From NCBI GenBank assembly GCA_904397895.1, contig CAJFOZ010000068.1:81928-145927 (forward strand): DNA of 64,000 nt, written 5' to 3'. Below the pieces are notes generated by a model that searched no databases, had not been told where the DNA came from, and saw only the letters and a list, made by a program, of their open reading frames with translations. The DNA comes from an uncultured Clostridia bacterium (GTDB lineage Bacteria; Bacillota; Clostridia; Oscillospirales; Acutalibacteraceae). Made by a program: the position numbers and the translations under genes. Shown here piece by piece: positions 37,090 to 45,606 of this stretch. Every line of letters begins with the position of its first letter. Position 1 is the first letter of the stretch.

Positions 37090-37821
37090 ATGAAACGAAA
37101 TTCAGCACGCATTTTATTTGGCTTGCTGTTTATCGGTTTAGCGGTATTTGTGGCAGGCAGTGCCTTTGGTTGGTGGTCGGATCAAGTGATCCACGTGCTT
37201 TCCGAGAGCTGGTGGACCTTATTCATCATCGTGCCTGGCGTAGCGGGGATCATATCGTCGGGACCAAAGTTCTGGAATCTGCTCCTAATCGCCATCGGCG
37301 TATGGCTTATGGCCGAAAGCAGCGGTTTATTATCGGAAAGCCAGTCCAGTGCCTTTTTCTGGGCGGTGGTGCTCCTGCTGGTGGGGGCATGGTTGTTGAT
37401 CGGATGGTTCTGGAAGCCAAAACATCCGACAAAACCGCCGGCAACTCCCTCCCAACCGGATGAGATGGAAACAGCTTCCTGGGAAAAGAACAGCGATGAC
37501 CATCCCGATTATGTGTCAATCTTCAGCGGGCGTCAGCTTTGCAACTTCACAAAGAACCTGCAAGGCGGGAAAGCCACGGCAGTATTTGGCGGGTTGGAGA
37601 TCAACATGCGCGATGCCGTACCGGCCAGGGACATCACCCTGGAGCTGACCACGATTTTCGGAGGCATCGATCTTTACGTCCCCAGCAAAGCACGCATCAA
37701 GGTGACGGGGACACCGGTGTTTGGTGGATTTGACAGTGTGTTTGTGCCAAACGAAGACCCGTCCCTCCCTCTTATTACGGTCAAATGCACCGCTGTGTTT
37801 GGCGGCATTGACCTGAAGTAA
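37090..37821 (+). CDS. LiaF-like membrane protein (DUF5668 plus LiaF C-terminal domain)
   Basis: A 243-residue protein with four membrane helices (about 7-28, 41-58, 60-76, 86-108), a Pro/Thr-rich linker, and an outward or cytoplasmic beta domain with repeated AVFGGLEINM, TIFGGIDLYVP and AVFGGIDLK strands typical of LiaF-like proteins. LiaF inhibits the LiaRS envelope-stress system, but no LiaRS pair is nearby, so the partner is unknown. TAGGAGGG precedes the ATG. It follows ftsH by 45 bases and is probably co-transcribed. Confidence 0.75.
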   Translation: MKRNSARILFGLLFIGLAVFVAGSAFGWWSDQVIHVLSESWWTLFIIVPGVAGIISSGPKFWNLLLIAIGVWLMAESSGLLSESQSSAFFWAVVLLLVGAWLLIGWFWKPKHPTKPPATPSQPDEMETASWEKNSDDHPDYVSIFSGRQLCNFTKNLQGGKATAVFGGLEINMRDAVPARDITLELTTIFGGIDLYVPSKARIKVTGTPVFGGFDSVFVPNEDPSLPLITVKCTAVFGGIDLK

Positions 37822-37868
37822 GCCTACGGGGGAATCCCTTTCAATCCGGGATGATCCAATAAAGTAAA

Positions 37869-37896
37869 AGGGCGCTGTCCGGCTGGGCGGCGCCCT
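37869..37896 (+). terminator. GC-rich hairpin after the LiaF-like gene
   Basis: Seven-base arms AGGGCGC/GCGCCCT with a 14-nt loop. No T run follows, so termination is uncertain; it separates the ftsH unit from the topoisomerase pair. Confidence 0.4.
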
Positions 37897-37966
37897 ATTC
37901 GTGAGAAAGCATCTTGAGATATTCTCAAGAGGAATCCATTATTTTTGGCAAAGGTTGGAGGAGTCC

Positions 37967-39949
37967 ATGGCGAAACGAAAAAATACCTATGATAACGAAA
38001 GCATCTCAGCCCTGAAAGGCGCCGACCGCGTGCGCAAACGCCCGGCCGTCATCTTTGGGTCGGACGGTTTGGAGGGATGCCAGCATTCCATTTTTGAAAT
38101 TTTGTCAAACTCCATCGACGAGGCTAGGGAGGGTTTTGGCAAACGCATTGTCATCACCCGGTACAGCGACCAGTCTGTGGAAGTGGAGGACTTTGGACGC
38201 GGCATCCCCGTGGACTTTAACAGCCGGGAGAACCGGTACAATTGGGAACTGGTCTTTTGTGAACTGTATGCCGGCGGTAAATACAACAATGCCGATTCCG
38301 AAAGCTATGAATTTTCCTTGGGGCTCAATGGATTGGGCCTGTGCGCCACCCAGTATTCGTCGGAGTATATGGACGTGGAAGTCTACCGGGATGGGTTTAA
38401 GTACACCCTCCACTTTGAGCACGGCGAAAATGTAGGCGGCCTCAAGAAGGAGCCCACCACCAAAAAGGCCACCGGTTCCCGCATCCGTTGGCGGCCGGAT
38501 CTCCAGGTCTTTACCGATATTGATGTCCCGCTTTCCTATTATCAGGATATCATCAAAAGGCAGGCCATCGTCAACGAGGGGCTGACATTCCTCCTACGGG
38601 ACCAGGTGGGCCGTAAATTTGAAGAATACACCTATCTCTATGAACGGGGTATCGCCGACCACGTGGAGGAATTGGCAGGGGACAACGCCATGACCTCCGT
38701 GCAGGTGTGGCAAACCGAGCGCCAGGGACGGGACCGGGCCGATAAACCGGAATACAAAGTGAAAATCAACGTGGCCTTGGCATTTTCTAACAAGGTCAAT
38801 GTGGCGGAATACTATCACAATTCCAGCTGGCTGGAATATGGCGGCGCGCCGGAGAAGGCAGTGCGTTCGGCTTTTGTATCCCAGATCGACGCCTATCTCA
38901 AGCAGAACGGCAAGTATAAACAAGGGGAAAGCAAAATTTCCTTCCAGGATGTGGCCGATTGCCTCATCATCGTCATCTCTTCCTTTTCCACCCGGACATC
39001 CTATGAAAACCAGACCAAAAAGGCCATCACCAACCGGTTTATCCAGGAGGCCATGACCGAGTTCCTCCGCCATCAACTGGAGATCTATTTCATCGAAAAT
39101 CCCCTGGATGCGGAGAAGATCGCAGCTCAGGTGCTGGTCAATAAGAGGAGCCGCGAAGAGGCGGAGAAGCTGCGCATCAGCAGCAAAAAGAAATTGTCGG
39201 GCAATTTGGATCTGTCCAACCGGGTGGAGAAGTTTGTGGACTGCCGCAGCCGCGACGTAGGCGTGCGGGAACTGTATATCGTGGAGGGCGATTCGGCTTT
39301 AGGAGCCTGCAAACAGGCCAGGGACCCAGATTTCCAAGCCATTATACCGGTCCGAGGGAAAATCCTCAACTGCCTGAAGGCCGATTATAACCGCATCTTT
39401 AAAAATGATATCATCACCGACCTGTGCAAAGTGCTAGGATGCGGGGTGGAGGTCCATACCAAAGCCAACAAGGATTTTTCCTCCTTTGATTTGGGTTCCC
39501 TGCGGTGGAACAAAGTCATCATCTGCACCGATGCCGATGTGGATGGTTTCCAGATCCGCACGCTGATTTTGACCATGCTGTACCGCCTGATGCCAACCCT
39601 CATCGAGGAGGGCAAGGTGTTTATCGCGGAGTCACCCCTTTATGAGATTAATACCAAGGATCAGACCTATTTTGCCTACACCGAGCAGGAGAAGGTCAAA
39701 GTGCTCCAGGAGATCGGGCAGGAACGGTATACCATCCAGCGGTCCAAAGGTCTGGGCGAAAACGAGCCGGAGATGATGAGCCTTACTACTATGAATCCCG
39801 CCACCCGCCGTCTCATCAAGGTGGAGCCTGACGACGCATTGGAGACGGCCGCTATGTTTGACTTGATGCTAGGGGACAATCTCAGCGGACGCAAGGACTA
39901 TATCTCTCAAAACGGCGCCCAGTATTTAGAACTGGCCGATTTGTCATAA
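37967..39949 (+). CDS. Divergent type II DNA topoisomerase, B subunit (ParE/GyrB-like)
   Basis: ATPase and TOPRIM subunit of a second type II topoisomerase. The 660-residue protein has the GHKL fold (LSNSIDEA, VEDFGRGIP), but the ATP-lid loop reads SLGLNGLGLC instead of GGLHGVG. The TOPRIM part has VEGDSALGACKQ (usual form EGDSAGGSA) and CTDADVDGFQIRTL, so the catalytic Glu and the Asp pair are kept. The start at 37967 (MAKRKN) follows GGAGGAG. It is encoded 28 bases ahead of the matching A subunit. Whether this is topoisomerase IV or an extra enzyme depends on other copies in the genome. Confidence 0.85.
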   Translation: MAKRKNTYDNESISALKGADRVRKRPAVIFGSDGLEGCQHSIFEILSNSIDEAREGFGKRIVITRYSDQSVEVEDFGRGIPVDFNSRENRYNWELVFCELYAGGKYNNADSESYEFSLGLNGLGLCATQYSSEYMDVEVYRDGFKYTLHFEHGENVGGLKKEPTTKKATGSRIRWRPDLQVFTDIDVPLSYYQDIIKRQAIVNEGLTFLLRDQVGRKFEEYTYLYERGIADHVEELAGDNAMTSVQVWQTERQGRDRADKPEYKVKINVALAFSNKVNVAEYYHNSSWLEYGGAPEKAVRSAFVSQIDAYLKQNGKYKQGESKISFQDVADCLIIVISSFSTRTSYENQTKKAITNRFIQEAMTEFLRHQLEIYFIENPLDAEKIAAQVLVNKRSREEAEKLRISSKKKLSGNLDLSNRVEKFVDCRSRDVGVRELYIVEGDSALGACKQARDPDFQAIIPVRGKILNCLKADYNRIFKNDIITDLCKVLGCGVEVHTKANKDFSSFDLGSLRWNKVIICTDADVDGFQIRTLILTMLYRLMPTLIEEGKVFIAESPLYEINTKDQTYFAYTEQEKVKVLQEIGQERYTIQRSKGLGENEPEMMSLTTMNPATRRLIKVEPDDALETAAMFDLMLGDNLSGRKDYISQNGAQYLELADLS

Positions 39950-39977
39950 TGAAACGAGTTTAAAGGTAGGGATCGCA

Positions 39978-42212
39978 TTGCCACCGAGAAAACGAAAAAC
40001 CTCATCCAAAAAGCCAAGATTACAGATTCAGGGCGTCATCGAAGGGGCGGGGGAGGTGCGTCTCCAGCCCATCACCGAGACGTTGGAAACCAATTATATG
40101 CCCTATGCCATGAGCGTCATCGTATCCCGTGCATTGCCGGAGATCGATGGATTTAAGCCGTCCCATCGTAAGCTTTTATATACCATGTACAAAATGGGGC
40201 TGCTCACCGGTCCCCGCACCAAATCGGCCAATGTGGTGGGCGCCACCATGAAGCTCAATCCCCATGGCGACAGCGCCATCTACGAGACCATGGTGCGCCT
40301 GGCCCGAGGCAACGAGAGTTTGCTCCACCCCTACGTGGATTCCAAGGGGAACTTCGGCAAAGCCTATTCCCGGGATATGATGTACGCTGCTTCCCGTTAT
40401 ACCGAGGTCAAATTAGACGCCATCTGCAAAGAGTTGTTTGGCGACATCGATAAGGACACCGTGGATTTTGTGGATAACTACGACAACACCATGAAGGAAC
40501 CCACCCTGTTGCCCACCGCCTTCCCCACCGTACTGGTCAACGCCAACACCGGTATTGCCGTCAGTATGGCCAGTTCCATCTGTCCCTTTAATCTGGAAGA
40601 GGTGTGTGAAACCACCATTGCCCTCATCAAGAATCCGGATCACGACATCGCTTCCACTCTCAAGGCGCCCGATTTCCCAGGGGGAGGCCAGATCCTCTAC
40701 AACCGGGATCAGCTGGATAAAATCTACAGCACCGGCCGCGGAGGCGTGCGTGTACGAGGAACCTATACCTACGACGCCGACAACCACTGCATCGACATCA
40801 CCCAAATCCCGCCAACCACCACCATTGAAGCCATCATCGACAAGGTGGTGGACTTGGTCAAGGCGGGCAAAATGCGGGAAATCGCCGATATCCGGGACGA
40901 GACCGGCCTCCCTGGCCTTAAGATCACGGTGGATCTGAAACGCGGCGTGGATCCAGATAAACTCATGCGCAAACTGTATCAAATGACGCCTCTGGAAGAT
41001 ACCTTCTCCTGCAATTTTAATGTGCTGATCGCCGGCATGCCCCGGGTGATGGGCGTCAGAGAACTGCTGGGTGAATGGATTGCCTTCCGCGTGGAATGCA
41101 TCCGCCGCCGCACCCATTACGATTTGGTCAAGGCGCAGGATAAGCTGCATTTGCTCCAGGGCCTTCAGAAGATCCTGTTGGACATCGATAAAGCCATCGC
41201 CATCATCCGCCAGACCGAGGAGGAGAGCGAGGTAGTGCCCAACCTGATGATCGGGTTTGGCATCGACCAGATCCAGGCCGAATATGTGGCCGAGATCAAA
41301 CTGCGCCATTTAAACCGGGAGTACATTCTCAAGCGCACAGCTGAGATCAAGGAGCTGGAGGAAAAAATCCAGGAACTTCAGGGCATTCTGGACAGCAAAA
41401 AACTAGTCAAGCGAATCATTGTGGATGAACTCAAAAAGGTGGCCGCTCAATATGGCCAGCCCCGGAAGTCCGCCATTGTGTACGACGTGGACGAGGAAGA
41501 ACTGGAGGAGGAAGTACCCGATTATGCAGTACACTTGTTCCTCACCAAAGAGGGCTACTTTAAGAAGGTGACGCCCCAGTCCCTGCGCATGAGCGGGGAT
41601 CACAAACTCAAGGAGGGGGATGAGATTGCCCAGGCGGTGGAAGCCACCAATAGCGTATCTCTCCTGTTCTTCACTGACCGTTGCCAAGTGTATAAGGCCC
41701 ACGCCTTTGATTTTGACGATACCAAGGTCAGCCTCCTGGGGGATTATATCCCCGCCAAATTGGGCATGGACGAAGGGGAAAAGGTCGTCAAGATGGTGGT
41801 CACGCAGGATTACAGTGGATTCCTCCTCTTCTTCTTTGAAAACGGCAAGGTGGCCAAGGTGGAGCTTAGCCGTTATGAAACCAAGCAAAACCGCCGTAAG
41901 CTGGTGGGGGCCTATTCGGATAAAGCAGCCCTTGTGGATATTATCCACGGCTTGGAGGATGGGGAAGTGCTGATGAAATCGACCTCTTCCCGCATGTTAT
42001 TGCTGCACACCGGCGCTTTGATGCCCAAGGCCACGAGGGATACCCAGGGCGTCCAGGTCATGACCCAGAGGAAAGGGCATCATCTGGAATCGGTGAGACC
42101 CTTTGAGGAGGGGATGGTCCACAACGCCAACCGGTACCGCGTCAAGAGTCTGCCGGCCATCGGCGCTCTGCCTGCGGCGGAGGATTTGGGCGAACAGCTC
42201 ACCTTATCTTAA
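39978..42212 (+). CDS. Divergent type II DNA topoisomerase, A subunit (ParC/GyrA-like)
   Basis: DNA-cleaving subunit. The 744-residue protein has a basic N-terminus, the winged-helix region with YAMSVIVSRALPEIDGFKPSHRKLLY, the HGDSAIYETMVRLAR segment corresponding to the quinolone pocket, and catalytic Y141 in ASRYTEVKLD. A coiled coil (about 440-490) and a shortened beta-propeller C-terminal domain follow; no clear GyrA box is seen, which fits a ParC-like decatenase. TTG start at 39978 with AAAGGTAGG. A terminator-like hairpin follows the stop. Confidence 0.85.
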   Translation: MPPRKRKTSSKKPRLQIQGVIEGAGEVRLQPITETLETNYMPYAMSVIVSRALPEIDGFKPSHRKLLYTMYKMGLLTGPRTKSANVVGATMKLNPHGDSAIYETMVRLARGNESLLHPYVDSKGNFGKAYSRDMMYAASRYTEVKLDAICKELFGDIDKDTVDFVDNYDNTMKEPTLLPTAFPTVLVNANTGIAVSMASSICPFNLEEVCETTIALIKNPDHDIASTLKAPDFPGGGQILYNRDQLDKIYSTGRGGVRVRGTYTYDADNHCIDITQIPPTTTIEAIIDKVVDLVKAGKMREIADIRDETGLPGLKITVDLKRGVDPDKLMRKLYQMTPLEDTFSCNFNVLIAGMPRVMGVRELLGEWIAFRVECIRRRTHYDLVKAQDKLHLLQGLQKILLDIDKAIAIIRQTEEESEVVPNLMIGFGIDQIQAEYVAEIKLRHLNREYILKRTAEIKELEEKIQELQGILDSKKLVKRIIVDELKKVAAQYGQPRKSAIVYDVDEEELEEEVPDYAVHLFLTKEGYFKKVTPQSLRMSGDHKLKEGDEIAQAVEATNSVSLLFFTDRCQVYKAHAFDFDDTKVSLLGDYIPAKLGMDEGEKVVKMVVTQDYSGFLLFFFENGKVAKVELSRYETKQNRRKLVGAYSDKAALVDIIHGLEDGEVLMKSTSSRMLLLHTGALMPKATRDTQGVQVMTQRKGHHLESVRPFEEGMVHNANRYRVKSLPAIGALPAAEDLGEQLTLS

Positions 42213-42231
42213 TACACAAAAATCTAATGCC

Positions 42232-42266
42232 AGCCGTCTACAGATAAAGTAGGCGGCTGATTTATT
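42232..42266 (+). terminator. Terminator after the topoisomerase pair
   Basis: Ten-base arms with one mismatch (42232-42241 with 42251-42260, 9-nt loop) followed by ATTTATT. Moderate intrinsic terminator. Confidence 0.6.
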
Positions 42267-42327
42267 AGAAAATGTTATAACAATAGTTTAATGCAATTGT
42301 GCTTTTTGGAAAACTTTCCTCTGTTTC

Positions 42328-42356
42328 TTGATAATTTTGTCATATTGTGATACAAT
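42328..42356 (+). promoter_or_regulatory. Promoter of the TasA-like gene
   Basis: TTGATA (42328-42333), 17-bp spacer, TACAAT (42351-42356). It yields a leader of about 360 bases containing a tandem hairpin element and a 20-codon reading frame. Confidence 0.7.
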
Positions 42357-42401
42357 TTGAAGTAGAATGGTATATTTAAGGTTTACGAATCAGAAAAGGC
42401 C

Positions 42402-42468
42402 CATCCCTTTGCGAAAGGGCGGGGATCCAAGGGCATAAACCGATCGGGTTTGCGCCTTTGGATCCCCG
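42402..42468 (+). repeat. Tandem-hairpin element, copy A
   Basis: A small stem CCCTTT-GCG-AAAGGG is directly followed by a long imperfect stem (42420-42442 with 42446-42468). The core AAGGGCATAAAC recurs in the element at 44200-44275 downstream of the TasA-like gene. The two copies differ in paired positions, so the fold seems conserved. Function unknown: RNA regulator, or a small palindromic repeat family of the genome. Confidence 0.5.
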
Positions 42469-42539
42469 AAGGGGAACGTGACGGCCGCGCCCGGCGGAAG
42501 CGGGGCATTGTGCAAAGAGACACAAAAGGAGGTTCTATT

Positions 42540-42602
42540 GTGAAAATTGCACATTTGGTAAAATTTGCCACGGGGGGGAGGGCGTTGACTGCCTCCAATT
42601 AG
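42540..42602 (+). CDS. Possible 20-residue leader peptide
   Basis: A GTG-started frame of 20 codons ending in TAG at 42600, with a perfect AAAAGGAGG seven bases upstream. The peptide is MKIAHLVKFATGGRALTASN, slightly basic, with no homologue known to me. It lies inside the long leader of the TasA-like gene, 124 bases before that start. It could be a leader peptide in translation-dependent control, or the remnant of a decayed gene. Only the ribosome site supports it. Confidence 0.35.
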   Translation: MKIAHLVKFATGGRALTASN

Positions 42603-42725
42603 TCAATTTGACGGAAATCGTGGAGGGAAACAACACAACACGGTAGGCATTCTCTGGATTTTGCAGCTTTTTGGGAGAATGTCTTGTCCCGGAAAAGCTG
42701 ACAAAATTTCAGGAGGATGAATAAA

Positions 42726-44102
42726 ATGACACAAAGCAAAAGTACCAAAAGAGCTCTGCTGGCCAGTGCATTGTCTATCCTGGTGTGTGTGGCCCTGCTG
42801 GTGGGGACAACCTTCGCTTGGTTTACCGACAGCGTAACCAATAAGGGCAACCGCATTGAAGCAGGGAGCCTGAAAGTCGATCTGCTGATGGACAAAGGAA
42901 AAAATGGCAATTATGAAAGTATTGCAAACGGAACTGGGGACATTTTCAGTGCAGAAACCGGCAACGGTATTCTTTGGGAGCCGGGCAAGACGGAGATTGT
43001 ATATCTGGCAGTACAGAACAAGGGAAGCCTTGCCATCAACTATAACCTGCTGTTTGACATTACCGATGGAGATCCCGGCCTGATCGGATCTCTGGAATAC
43101 GCGGTGTTGGACGGCAAACAAGCAGCTGATGTGACCGCAAAATCTTGGGAAGAGTTGAAGGCCATCGATGGCGCTCAAGTGGGTGAACTCCAAGCGGGAG
43201 AGACAACCGCAGCCCCCAACGGCACTTTGGATGAGATTGTCAGAGGGGAAGAGAACGAGACGGATTACTTTGCTTTGGCAGTACATATGAAGGAGAATGC
43301 CGGCAATGAGTATCAGAATGGTTCTATCACCATTGATCTGACTCTGGTGGCCAAGCAGGCCATGGCGGAAGAAGATGGCTTTGGCAGCAATGAGTATGAT
43401 AAGGATGCCAGCTATCCTGTGTCCGTAGATGTAGAGGATCTGGACTCTCTTGAGGATGCTCTCAATAATACCGGTGCTCCGGTTGAAATTAATGTGACAC
43501 AATCCATCACAGATGGCAAAAGTTTGACTGTCACAGGTGATGTCACCATGAATTTAGGAAATAATACACTGAATCTGCATGGTATGACAGTGGTTGGAGC
43601 CGGCATCAAGGTAGAGAATGGAGGTTCCATGACAATCAACGCTGAGGCAAACAAAGGACTAGTATACACTGCCGGTAGCCTTACTACAGATGGTAATGGA
43701 AGCACTTTGACCGTCAACGGCGGTAACTATGGCGTCAGCGGATCCAAGAGTGCACAAGTTACCGCTCAAAATGGAAGTAATATCTATCTCAATGATGGTA
43801 TTTTCTCCAATTCAGGATACCAAGGTCATGCTGTTATGGCTACCAGCGGATCCACCGTTACAATCTCTGGCGGAAGCTTTAGTGTAAGTGGCGCAGAAAG
43901 CACGGCTCTTTATGCGGACGGCGGTACCATTGTGGTCGACAATTGTAAGTTTAGCTATATCAATGGAAAACGCTATGCTGTGGCCAATGGCGGTCAGATT
44001 CTCGTTTCTAAGACGGTTTCGCCCAGTCAGCCCACTAGTGTTGCCGCCGGCTGCATTGTAAACGATAACGGCGATGGTTACTGGCTGATTTCTGAAAATT
44101 AA
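42726..44102 (+). CDS. TasA/camelysin-class secreted surface protein with a beta-solenoid C-terminus
   Basis: A 458-residue secreted protein. The N-terminus (KRALLASALSILVCVALL, then TTFAWFTDSVTNKGNRIEAGSL) is the signal peptide class cut by SipW-type signal peptidases in TasA, the biofilm fibre protein of Bacillus. Residues ~35-215 match the TasA-like domain. Residues ~240-455 have short Gly/Ser/Thr/Val-rich turns (GGSMTI, GGNYGVSG, GGSFSVSG, GGQILV) suggesting a right-handed beta-helix, as in adhesins. Start at 42726 after AGGAGG. No SipW gene lies next to it. Probably a cell-surface fibre or adhesin. Confidence 0.8.
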   Translation: MTQSKSTKRALLASALSILVCVALLVGTTFAWFTDSVTNKGNRIEAGSLKVDLLMDKGKNGNYESIANGTGDIFSAETGNGILWEPGKTEIVYLAVQNKGSLAINYNLLFDITDGDPGLIGSLEYAVLDGKQAADVTAKSWEELKAIDGAQVGELQAGETTAAPNGTLDEIVRGEENETDYFALAVHMKENAGNEYQNGSITIDLTLVAKQAMAEEDGFGSNEYDKDASYPVSVDVEDLDSLEDALNNTGAPVEINVTQSITDGKSLTVTGDVTMNLGNNTLNLHGMTVVGAGIKVENGGSMTINAEANKGLVYTAGSLTTDGNGSTLTVNGGNYGVSGSKSAQVTAQNGSNIYLNDGIFSNSGYQGHAVMATSGSTVTISGGSFSVSGAESTALYADGGTIVVDNCKFSYINGKRYAVANGGQILVSKTVSPSQPTSVAAGCIVNDNGDGYWLISEN

Positions 44103-44199
44103 GAGAACATCAGACACGGCAATCTTTTTACTGAGTGTAGCGAAAGACCAGGGATAGGGGTCCCATTGTGACAATGAGGTAACTGATTTGTCGTAACTC

Positions 44200-44275
44200 T
44201 CGCCCTTCCTGTAGAAGAGGAGGGCGAGAATCAAAGGGCATAAACTATTTTTTGCTTATGCTCTTTGATTCTCGC
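44200..44275 (+). repeat. Tandem-hairpin element, copy B
   Basis: The long stem pairs 44224-44243 with 44256-44275 over 20 bp with one G-T pair and a 12-nt loop. An alternative stem pairs CTCGCCCT (44200-44208) with AGGGCGAG (44221-44228) and uses the same bases, so the two folds exclude each other. The core AAAGGGCATAAAC is shared with copy A at 42420-42442. Confidence 0.5.
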
Positions 44276-44352
44276 AAACTAAGTATTTTGCATTTTGATT
44301 TTTAAATAGGCATAAAAAACCGCAGGGAATGTATCATCATCCCTGCGGCATT

Positions 44353-44400
44353 GCGCTGGAAGCATTGCAAACGCAGTAAAAAGACTTCCAGCGCTTTTTT
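44353..44400 (+). terminator. Terminator of the TasA-like transcript
   Basis: Ten-base perfect arms GCGCTGGAAG and CTTCCAGCGC (44353-44362 with 44385-44394) followed by six T. A shorter perfect stem at 44320-44348 precedes it. Confidence 0.75.
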
Positions 44401-44501
44401 AGTATGATCTAGAAACCCTGGGTTATACCTCAAAATAAAAAAATAGTGAAGCACGTTTTGTTAAAATCAAAGGTGGAAATCCTACAAGAAAATGATGGAG
44501 C

Positions 44502-44530
44502 TTGATTCAAAGGATGGTTTCTGTTATGAT
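44502..44530 (+). promoter_or_regulatory. Promoter of the small two-TM protein gene
   Basis: TTGATT (44502-44507), 17-bp spacer, TATGAT (44525-44530). The predicted transcript starts near 44537, which favours the TTG at 44558 as start codon over an ATG at 44492. Confidence 0.65.
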
Positions 44531-44557
44531 AAAACCATCCAAAGGAGGCGAGGCACA

Positions 44558-44860
44558 TTGGAGAAAAAGATTCGCATTTGGAAGAGACTCATCTATGGGA
44601 CATTAGGTGTTTGTTTTATCGGTACCATCGTGTGGTATCTTTTTATGGTTGTCGATAATCTATCCGGTATGACCACGCTGCAAATGCAGCAGTCTGTTGA
44701 CATCAGCTTCTTGTTCACGCGCATTGAGGGGTACGAAGAAGTTACCATCGCCAATGCCCCCATTTTGTTCGGATTGTTTTGTATTGTAGTAGCGGTGTGT
44801 GTCCAGGGCATCAGCTACATGATGCTTACCAGGGAATCCTCTGGCAAACGTCTTTCATGA
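44558..44860 (+). CDS. Small membrane protein of unknown function (two TM helices)
   Basis: I do not recognise this 100-residue protein. A basic N-terminus (EKKIRIWKRL) precedes one membrane helix (about 12-33), then a polar outside loop of about 30 residues with several Thr/Gln/Glu, and a second helix (about 66-88), ending in a short basic tail. Start is TTG at 44558, nine bases after AAAGGAGG and just behind a good promoter. It stands alone between two terminators, so it is an independent unit. An envelope or toxin-like role cannot be judged. Confidence 0.6.
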   Translation: MEKKIRIWKRLIYGTLGVCFIGTIVWYLFMVVDNLSGMTTLQMQQSVDISFLFTRIEGYEEVTIANAPILFGLFCIVVAVCVQGISYMMLTRESSGKRLS

Positions 44861-44883
44861 CTTTATTATCCCTGTTTTAGAAC

Positions 44884-44932
44884 AAAAAAGCCACCGGCAT
44901 CCCTTTTTAAATAGGTGCCGGTGGCTTTTTAG
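44884..44932. terminator. Bidirectional terminator
   Basis: Long stem AAAAAGCCACCGGCA against TGCCGGTGGCTTTTT (44885-44899 with 44916-44930, 16-nt loop), with A and T runs on both sides. It ends the small membrane-protein transcript and the leftward Rrf2 transcript. Confidence 0.9.
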
Positions 44933-44938
44933 ATCGTT

Positions 44939-45394
44939 TTATTCTTTTGGTTGTTTATGACAGGCCTCCAGATCCAAGCAAGAGACAGGGGAGTCTTTGA
45001 CCTGCTGGAAATTAAACCGGCTCAATTCCTGAACGACCACCTGGGATAAATGATCAAAAAACTGATGATACACGCAGGTGGACTCCAAGGACGGATTACG
45101 AGAACACTGGTAATCCTCTGCCAAGCAACGGCTGAAACGATAGGGGCCTTCCACCGCTTCAATTACATCCCGGAGGGTGATATCGGCCGGTTCACGGGCG
45201 AGGATATAGCCTCCTTTGGCCCCTTTAAAGGACTGCACAATGCCGGCGGTTACCAACTTGCGCAAGATTTTTAATGAGAAACGGAGTGAGACACAAGTGG
45301 CCTCAGAGATGGACTGGGCATCCATTCGCTGATCATGGTGCACCAAACAGTCCACGATCCGGATGGCATAATCGGTTTCAAGAGTAATGTACAT
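44939..45394 (-). CDS. Rrf2 family transcriptional regulator
   Basis: A 151-residue winged-helix regulator. The N-terminal part has YAIRIVDCLV, the recognition helix around CVSLRFSLKILRKL and the wing GAKGGYILAR. Three cysteines in the loop (CLAEDYQCSRN...STC) are placed as in Rrf2 proteins that sense Fe-S clusters or redox state (IscR, NsrR, CymR group). The start at 45394 follows AAGGAAG. It stands alone; a candidate target is the palindrome at the iscS promoter 22 kb away, by inference only. Confidence 0.85.
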   Translation of the reverse strand: MYITLETDYAIRIVDCLVHHDQRMDAQSISEATCVSLRFSLKILRKLVTAGIVQSFKGAKGGYILAREPADITLRDVIEAVEGPYRFSRCLAEDYQCSRNPSLESTCVYHQFFDHLSQVVVQELSRFNFQQVKDSPVSCLDLEACHKQPKE

Positions 45395-45568
45395 GAGCAA
45401 CTTCCTTAACAACTAAAGTTCAAAAAAGATGGAAAACGAGTGGTATTGGCCCAAAAGAGGAAGATCTTACCTTGTCATCTAGCGATAGGGTATTACAGCA
45501 AGGCGACACAGCACAAAAGACATCTTTATGAGCTATATGAGGCAATGGGTTATAGCCGACATTGTAAG

Positions 45569-45605
45569 AAAAAAGCCTCGAAATTTTCTAGAAAACTTCG
45601 AGGCT
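45569..45605 (-). terminator. Terminator of the tRNA-Ser gene
   Basis: On the minus strand an AGCCTCGAA stem closes a short AT loop and runs into six T, immediately after the encoded CCA end of the tRNA. Confidence 0.85.
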
Positions 45606-45606
45606 C

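Larger units (their letters stand above)
44103..44557. other. Intergenic region rich in hairpins
   Basis: No gene is seen. It holds the second copy of the tandem-hairpin element (44200-44275), a 9-bp stem (44320-44328 with 44340-44348), a strong terminator (44353-44400) and the promoter of the next gene (44502-44530). Confidence 0.6.
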
